Shown here one piece after another: positions 6,572-10,422 of a stretch of 10,422 nucleotides of DNA; position 1 is the first letter of the stretch, and each line of letters opens with the position of its first letter. A program made the translations under genes and the position numbers. The notes beneath the pieces are model-generated. The model ran no database searches. It saw only the letters and a program-made list of their open reading frames with translations, and had not been told where the DNA came from. Source of the DNA: Rhodoferax sp. (lineage in GTDB: Bacteria > Pseudomonadota > Gammaproteobacteria > Burkholderiales > Burkholderiaceae_C); the NCBI GenBank assembly GCA_020048795.1, contig JAIFMA010000077.1:1-10422 (forward strand), read 5' to 3'.

Positions 6572-6610
6572 GAAAAACGTTCAAGGTGCCTACTTTAAAA
6601 GGAAAACAAC

Positions 6611-6928
6611 ATGCAAGTCCAGATTCATACTGATAACCACATTGAAGGCACAGAGGCCATGGCGCTATGGGCCAGCAACACGGTCAAGACAACTCTGGAT
6701 CGCTTTGCCAGCCAGATTACCCGTGTGGAGGTTCATTTGCGCGATGAAAACGCCGGCAAGAAAAACACCGCTGAGAGCATTCAATGCACCATGGAGGCCC
6801 GGCTTGAAGGGCATCAACCGCTGGCGCTGAAACACCAGGGTGCCAATTTGAACCAGGCCATCGAAGGTGCTGCGGAAAAAATGAGCCGCCTGATTGACAG
6901 CACCCTCGGGCGCGTTGCCCGCACCTGA
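6611..6928 (+). CDS. HPF/RaiA-family ribosome-associated protein (short form)
   Basis: The 105-residue product starts MQVQIHTDNHIEGTEAM and contains ITRVEVHLRDENAGKKN, then CTMEARLEGHQPLA and a C-terminal helix with AIEGAAEKMSRLIDSTLGR. This is the beta-alpha-beta-beta-beta-alpha layout of HPF/RaiA (YfiA) proteins, which bind the decoding channel of the 30S subunit and silence ribosomes in stationary phase or stress. The length is that of the short form; the C-terminal dimerisation domain of long HPF is absent. AAAAGGAAAA about five bases upstream supports the ATG at 6611. It is a single gene, divergent from the dehydrogenase and convergent with rluA, whose stop codon starts one base beyond its own. 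It belongs to a separate short clade rather than being the rpoN-linked HPF, as far as I can judge from motifs; no rpoN is nearby. Confidence 0.82.
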   Translation: MQVQIHTDNHIEGTEAMALWASNTVKTTLDRFASQITRVEVHLRDENAGKKNTAESIQCTMEARLEGHQPLALKHQGANLNQAIEGAAEKMSRLIDSTLGRVART

Positions 6929-6929
6929 G

Positions 6930-7598
6930 CTAAAACGGAGCCGGGCTGATAAAGCGCATCGGCTCCTGGGTGTTGGGGTGGGGCAGTGCAAGCCCGGTGG
7001 CATGCAGCAGCAAGCGACCGGCTTTTGCCATTGCCGGTTGCGGGGCGTACAAACCGTCGCCAAGAATCGGATGGCTGACTGCCGACAGGTGCAGGCGCAG
7101 TTGGTGTGAGCGACCGGTGACGGGTTCCAGCGCCAACCGCGTGGTTTGTTCGGCGGCATGGGTTGCCAGCACGCGCCAGCGGGTGACGCTGGGTTTGCCG
7201 TGAACCGCATCAACCCTGCTTTTCGGGCGGTTGGGCCAGTCCAGCAGTATTGGCAGTTTGATCACCGACCAGCCCTCGCTGTCAGGCGGGTCTGAGGGTA
7301 TCAGTACACCATCCACCACCGCTTCATAACGTTTGTGAATGGCGCGGCTGGCAAAAGCGGCATTCAACTGACGTTGCACTGTGCTGCCGCGCGCCATCAC
7401 CAGCAGGCCCGAGGTAGCCATGTCAAGGCGGTGGACGATGCAGGCATCCGGGTAAAGTTGCTGAACGCGTCGGCTCAGGCAGTCCTGCTTGTCGTCACCC
7501 CGGCCCGGCACGCTGAGCAGTCCGGCAGGCTTGTCCAGCACCAGCAGCGCATCATCTGCATAAATGACAGAAAAATCAGGCAAGGGCAGCGCCGCCAT
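6930..7598 (-). CDS. rluA: RluA-type pseudouridine synthase (23S rRNA U746 / tRNA U32)
   Basis: The product is 222 residues from the ATG at 7598. Catalytic Asp59 sits in VHRLDMATSGL, the signature of the RluA family, and LDWPNRPKSRVD plus TGRSHQLRLHLSAVSHPILGD follow the E. coli RluA text closely, as does the length (RluA 219). The enzyme isomerises uridine to pseudouridine; E. coli RluA acts on 23S rRNA position 746 and tRNA position 32. There is no S4 domain, which separates it from RluC and RluD. An ATG 51 bases upstream (7649) would add 17 residues that merely read the end of the kinase gene in another frame and match nothing in the family, so 7598 is preferred. It overlaps the kinase stop by 23 bases, suggesting translational coupling. 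No Shine-Dalgarno sequence is seen. Confidence 0.9.
   Translation of the reverse strand: MAALPLPDFSVIYADDALLVLDKPAGLLSVPGRGDDKQDCLSRRVQQLYPDACIVHRLDMATSGLLVMARGSTVQRQLNAAFASRAIHKRYEAVVDGVLIPSDPPDSEGWSVIKLPILLDWPNRPKSRVDAVHGKPSVTRWRVLATHAAEQTTRLALEPVTGRSHQLRLHLSAVSHPILGDGLYAPQPAMAKAGRLLLHATGLALPHPNTQEPMRFISPAPF
6937..6966. terminator. Hairpin at the convergent end of the HPF-like gene and rluA
   Basis: GGAGCCG (6937-6943) and CGGCTCC (6960-6966) form a perfect 7-bp stem around a 16-base loop, nine bases after the HPF-like stop and inside the last codons of rluA. Position suits termination of the plus-strand gene, but no T tract follows on that strand and the loop is large. It may act only as a 3' stabiliser or be a chance feature. 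Confidence 0.3.
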
Positions 7599-9750
7599 GC
7601 GGGCTGTCTGCCAGCAGTTGCTGCACGATGTGGCACATTTCGTCAACATCGCTGGGTTTGTGAATCAGGGCGCGGGCACCGGCGGCCAGCGCGTCTCGTT
7701 CGATGTCGGGCGTGACATAGCCGGAGGCCAGCGCCACCGGCAGGTCGGGCCGTATCGTGCGCACCTCGCGCAGCAGGTCGACACCGCTGTAGCCAGGCAT
7801 GTTGAAGTCAGTGACCAGCAAATCACATTGCAGCGGGTCCTCGCGCAGCGACTTGGCCGCTTGCCGAGGGTCTGAAAAAGTCACGACCACATAGCCTTTG
7901 CGCGTCAGCAGGCGCTTGACCAAAAAAACCAGGGCTTCGTCGTCATCGACATACATGACACGCTGGCCCTGGCCGCTGGCCGGGGGAGTGACGGCCATGG
8001 GTACGCAGGGTGACAGGGCAGGCCTGTCAGCTACCGGGAAAAACAGGCTGAATTCACTGCCTGTGCCAAGTGTGCTGTGTACCATGATGGCACCCGAATG
8101 CGCACGCATGATGCCGTGCACCACCGACAGCCCCAACCCGGTCCCCTGACCAACCGGTTTGGTGGTGAAAAAGGGCTCGAACACACGCTCCTGCGTGGCC
8201 TCGCTCATGCCACAACCGGTATCGCTGACCTTGAGCAAAACATACGCGCCTGACAGTTCAGCGCCGAGCGTGACCAACTGCTGGGCTGGCTGATGCTGCT
8301 GTGTCAATGCAACACGAATCGAGCCAGCGTTGTGTCCAATGGCATGAATCGCATTGGTGCAAAGGTTCAGCAGCACCTGTTCAATCTGGGTTGCATCGGC
8401 CAACACCAGGGCTGGCAGCGCCGGCATGTCGAGCGTCAGATCCACCTGCGGCGGCAACGTCACCCTGATCAGGCGCATGGTTTCATGGACCACATCGGCC
8501 AGTTGCAGGGGCACGCGATGTGGCGGCTCGTTGCGGCTGAAGGTCAAAATTTGATGCACCAGATCGCGCGCACGCCGCCCTGCCTTGTCAATTTCGGACA
8601 GGCTGGTCGTCACCGCCGCGTTGGCGCTGGCATCTTGCCGGGCCAGTTCGACATTGCCCAGGATGGCACTGATGATGTTGTTGAAATCATGCGCAATGCC
8701 ACCGGCCATGGTGCCAATGGCCTGCATTTTTTGCGACTCACGCAACTGAGTTTCAAGTGCTGCACGGTGGCCTTCCATTTTTTTGCTGGCCGTCAGGTCA
8801 CGCCCAAACAGCGTCATGATGTCGCCGCTCGGGTGTTTTTCGAATGACAGGCTGACATCCATCGGCACACGTTCGCCACTGCTGGTGATGGCGCTCATTT
8901 CACCAAGCTGGGCATGGCGGGTGATGTCACCATAAGACAGGGCGCTTTCGGCATCGGGTAAAAACTGGGTGAGTGGCTGACCCAGTGCCTGGTCGGCTGC
9001 GCATTTGAACAGGGTTGCAGCCGCCGGGTTGAAGACAATCACCCGCTGCCTGGCATCCACGCAAATGATCACATCCAGTGACGAGTCAATGATGGCGCTC
9101 AGGCGGGTTTTGCTTTGCAACAGTTCGTTGTTGCGCTCCTGCAGGGCCAGACTACTGGTTTGCAGGGCCTGACGCTGCGCCAGCAGCGGCCCCTGGTCAA
9201 TGATGGCGCAAATGAAACTGACCAGGTCGTCCTGGCTGGATTCGATGCGGGCAATATGCAGGTCGCCAATGAACACGCCGTTGGAGCCGCCCAGAAACTC
9301 CAGTTCACTGAGCTCGCAGGTGCCCTGTGCGCTGGCGGTGTCAAAGCCCTGCATCACCCGATAGGCAGGCGGGCGACCGGGCGATACGTCCCTGACCAGT
9401 GGAAACAAAAAATTCAGCGGTGGATCGTCTTCCAGGGGTCGCATCAGCGCCAACGCCCTGGCGTTGTGTTCCAGAATCTGGCCATGAGCATCGACCACCA
9501 TCAGGGCCAGTGGTACGCTGGAAAACAGCGTGACAAAGCGCTCGGAGGCCCCTTCGGCGGCGGCCTGGCTGAAACGCAACGCCTTGTTCTGAATCTCAAG
9601 TTCGGCCTGCGAATGCCGCAGATCTTCAACCAGATGTGCTGTGGAAGCGGTGTTTATGCCCGTTTTGGCAGGTCGCTTTGGTCCGCCCAGCAGCTTGTGC
9701 GGCTGTTCGGAGGCCTCGACAGGTCTGGCGTGATGCAGGGGTTTTTTCAT
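7576..9750 (-). CDS. Hybrid sensor histidine kinase: PAS-like, PAS, HisKA, HATPase, C-terminal receiver
   Basis: The 724-residue protein has a charged N-terminal segment with likely coiled coil (40-70), a divergent PAS-like domain (about 72-185), a second helix (190-215), a PAS domain (about 215-325, with SSLDVIICVD and FNPAAATLF), HisKA with phospho-acceptor His354 in GGIAHDFNNI, and an HATPase with N462-L-C-T-N466, DTGCG (510-514), FEPFFTT (524-530) and GTGLGL (536-541). A receiver domain (about 597-712) has Asp602-604, phospho-acceptor Asp648 in TDFNMP, Ser676 and Lys698. All catalytic residues are present. There is no transmembrane segment, so a cytoplasmic signal or cofactor in the PAS domains is likely. 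No separate output regulator is adjacent. The ATG at 9750 is the only start in its frame after an upstream stop; no clear ribosome-binding site. The gene overlaps rluA at its end. Signal unknown. Confidence 0.93.
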   Translation of the reverse strand: MKKPLHHARPVEASEQPHKLLGGPKRPAKTGINTASTAHLVEDLRHSQAELEIQNKALRFSQAAAEGASERFVTLFSSVPLALMVVDAHGQILEHNARALALMRPLEDDPPLNFLFPLVRDVSPGRPPAYRVMQGFDTASAQGTCELSELEFLGGSNGVFIGDLHIARIESSQDDLVSFICAIIDQGPLLAQRQALQTSSLALQERNNELLQSKTRLSAIIDSSLDVIICVDARQRVIVFNPAAATLFKCAADQALGQPLTQFLPDAESALSYGDITRHAQLGEMSAITSSGERVPMDVSLSFEKHPSGDIMTLFGRDLTASKKMEGHRAALETQLRESQKMQAIGTMAGGIAHDFNNIISAILGNVELARQDASANAAVTTSLSEIDKAGRRARDLVHQILTFSRNEPPHRVPLQLADVVHETMRLIRVTLPPQVDLTLDMPALPALVLADATQIEQVLLNLCTNAIHAIGHNAGSIRVALTQQHQPAQQLVTLGAELSGAYVLLKVSDTGCGMSEATQERVFEPFFTTKPVGQGTGLGLSVVHGIMRAHSGAIMVHSTLGTGSEFSLFFPVADRPALSPCVPMAVTPPASGQGQRVMYVDDDEALVFLVKRLLTRKGYVVVTFSDPRQAAKSLREDPLQCDLLVTDFNMPGYSGVDLLREVRTIRPDLPVALASGYVTPDIERDALAAGARALIHKPSDVDEMCHIVQQLLADSPHGGAALA

Positions 9751-9779
9751 CCAGGCAAGGCGGTCACAGCACTAGCCAG

Positions 9780-9801
9780 GCAAGCGGCTACACCGGCTTG
9801 C
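9780..9801 (-). other. Hairpin between the small-protein gene and the kinase gene
   Basis: On the minus strand GCAAGCCGG-TGTAG-CCGCTTGC folds into an 8-bp stem with one bulged C. It lies 17 bases after the small-protein stop and about 30 before the kinase start. There is no T tract, so it is more likely an mRNA processing, stabilising or attenuating structure than an intrinsic terminator. Confidence 0.3.
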
Positions 9802-9817
9802 TCAGGCGGGCGATCAA

Positions 9818-9964
9818 TCAGCGCGCAGCGTTTTTGAGTTTGCCGCGCACTGGCACTACCGTGGTCACTGTCGGGCGCACCGCATCGGCAGACACTGGCT
9901 TGGGCGGTGACGTGTCTTTTTTGGGTTTCTTGACCATCTTGTTGTTTTGCTGACCTTTTGCCAT
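9818..9964 (-). CDS. Small basic protein, 48 residues, function unknown
   Basis: The ORF starts with ATG at 9964 and ends with TGA at 9818-9820. A strong ribosome-binding site, AGGAG, lies seven bases before the start. The peptide begins MAKGQQNNKMVKKPKKDTSP and ends VVPVRGKLKNAAR. It is very rich in Lys, Pro and polar residues, with no hydrophobic segment or signal peptide, and is probably disordered. The MAKGQ...KKPK opening recalls short uncharacterised proteins found in many proteobacteria, which is recollection rather than a search result. It sits 30 bp after the 5'-nucleotidase gene and 67 bp before the kinase gene on the same strand, so it is probably co-transcribed with one or both. 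The charge suggests binding to nucleic acid or ribosomes, but no function can be assigned. Confidence 0.75.
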   Translation of the reverse strand: MAKGQQNNKMVKKPKKDTSPPKPVSADAVRPTVTTVVPVRGKLKNAAR

Positions 9965-9994
9965 GATCTTTCTCCTGGGTTAAAACTGTTGCAA

Positions 9995-10422
9995 TTATCG
10001 GCGCTGCACCGACTGGCCCGGCTCAAATTCAGCCGCCTTAATCGGACTCTTGGCTGCAATGAAAGCGCGCAGCACATCGGCATCGACAAAACCCGTGTTG
10101 ACAAAACTCGGGTGCGCCACCAGTTTAGGATAACCATCACCTCCGGCGGCCTGAAAACTGTTCACCGCGATGCGGTAGGTTTTGCTGGCATCCAGCGGGG
10201 CACCTTTGACACGCACATTGGCAACGTTGCCCGCGCTAATTTCAAGTTCCACGCCGGCAAACTGCGGGTAGGCCCCCGAACCCGGACTCATTTTGGCGGC
10301 GGCGTTCAGGTAGTCCAGCACTTCTTTGCCAGTCAGTTCTGCGGTGCAGACGGTGTTGCCAAAGGGTTGCACCTTGAGCACATCTTTGTAGGTGATGACA
10401 CCCGCCGCAATGGAGTCGCGCA
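9995..10422 (-). CDS. 5'-nucleotidase / metallophosphatase family protein, C-terminal part (partial)
   Basis: The last 142 or so codons are present; the gene continues beyond the window's right edge. The frame reads DSIAAGVITYKDVLKVQPFG and NTVCTAELTGKEVLDYLNAA, then NSFQAAGGDGYPKL and a tail ending FEPGQSVQRR before TAA at 9995-9997. This is the 5'-nucleotidase C-terminal domain (UshA/CpdB-like), whose GGDGY loop and neighbouring aromatic residue form the nucleotide-base pocket. Such enzymes are exported and dephosphorylate nucleotides, UDP-sugars or NAD breakdown products in the periplasm. The N-terminal metallophosphoesterase domain and signal peptide are not visible, so export is inferred from the family. 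The small-protein gene follows after 30 bp on the same strand. Which UshA-like subfamily it belongs to cannot be told from this part. Confidence 0.85.
   Translation of the reverse strand, partial: RDSIAAGVITYKDVLKVQPFGNTVCTAELTGKEVLDYLNAAAKMSPGSGAYPQFAGVELEISAGNVANVRVKGAPLDASKTYRIAVNSFQAAGGDGYPKLVAHPSFVNTGFVDADVLRAFIAAKSPIKAAEFEPGQSVQRR

Noticed and set aside
6567..6830. Alternative plus-strand frame overlapping the HPF-like gene, starting at 6567
   Set aside because: The overlapping frame from 6611 has a good ribosome-binding site and clear HPF/RaiA motifs; this one has neither.
7599..7649. Longer rluA start at 7649
   Set aside because: The extra 17 residues do not resemble RluA and come from another frame of the kinase C-terminus.
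8293..8847. 184-codon open frame on the plus strand
   Set aside because: Antisense to the HisKA/HATPase region of the kinase, which has all its conserved boxes.
9115..9837. 240-codon open frame on the plus strand
   Set aside because: Antisense to the N-terminal part of the kinase and to the small-protein gene; no domain or motif is visible.
1..10422. CRISPR arrays, tRNA or rRNA genes, intact insertion sequences or prophage
   Set aside because: No regularly spaced repeats, tRNA-like cloverleaf, terminal inverted repeats with target duplication, or phage genes were seen by eye on either strand.

Overview
The window looks like a chromosomal stretch from a betaproteobacterium of the Burkholderiales, most like Comamonadaceae (Rhodoferax/Polaromonas type). 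This rests on protein style: a BktB-type thiolase very close in motifs to that of Cupriavidus, a short Burkholderiales-type HPF/RaiA protein, and a CoA-transferase/GNAT fusion. It is an inference from recalled families, not from a search. Genes are densely packed on both strands. No tRNA, rRNA, CRISPR array or intact insertion sequence is visible.

Layout. Bases 1-148 are the 3' end of a FadL-type outer-membrane porin gene (+), followed by a hairpin. Bases about 230-900 are a graveyard of minus-strand remnants: part of an IS21-type istB helper ATPase, joined in frame to the front of a ribbon-helix-helix (HicB-like) antitoxin with an amber stop, then the front of a NarK-type nitrate/nitrite transporter. 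Next, on the minus strand, is a 625-residue acetyl-CoA hydrolase/CoA-transferase fused to a GNAT domain (909-2786). A 330-bp intergenic region separates it from a thiolase on the plus strand (3117-4298). That thiolase converges on a second one, bktB (4458-5645, minus), preceded on the same strand by a short-chain dehydrogenase (5756-6511).

Divergent from the dehydrogenase is a short HPF/RaiA ribosome-hibernation protein (6611-6928, +). It ends one base from the stop of rluA (6930-7598, minus). rluA overlaps the end of a large hybrid histidine kinase with a C-terminal receiver (7576-9750). Upstream of the kinase, still on the minus strand, are a 48-codon basic small protein (9818-9964) and the 3' end of a 5'-nucleotidase gene that runs off the window (9995-10422).

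How the genes may work together. The left and middle parts share an acyl-CoA theme: fatty-acid uptake (FadL), CoA transfer or hydrolysis, two beta-ketothiolases and a reductase, consistent with fatty-acid, short-chain acyl-CoA or polyhydroxyalkanoate turnover. The right part combines RNA/ribosome maintenance (HPF, RluA), signalling and nucleotide scavenging. No strong evidence for a wholly new system was found. The points most worth a second look are the layered remnant region, an Asp where the CoA-transferase family normally has its catalytic Glu, a Gly at the usual Asn position of the dehydrogenase, and the small basic protein beside the kinase.
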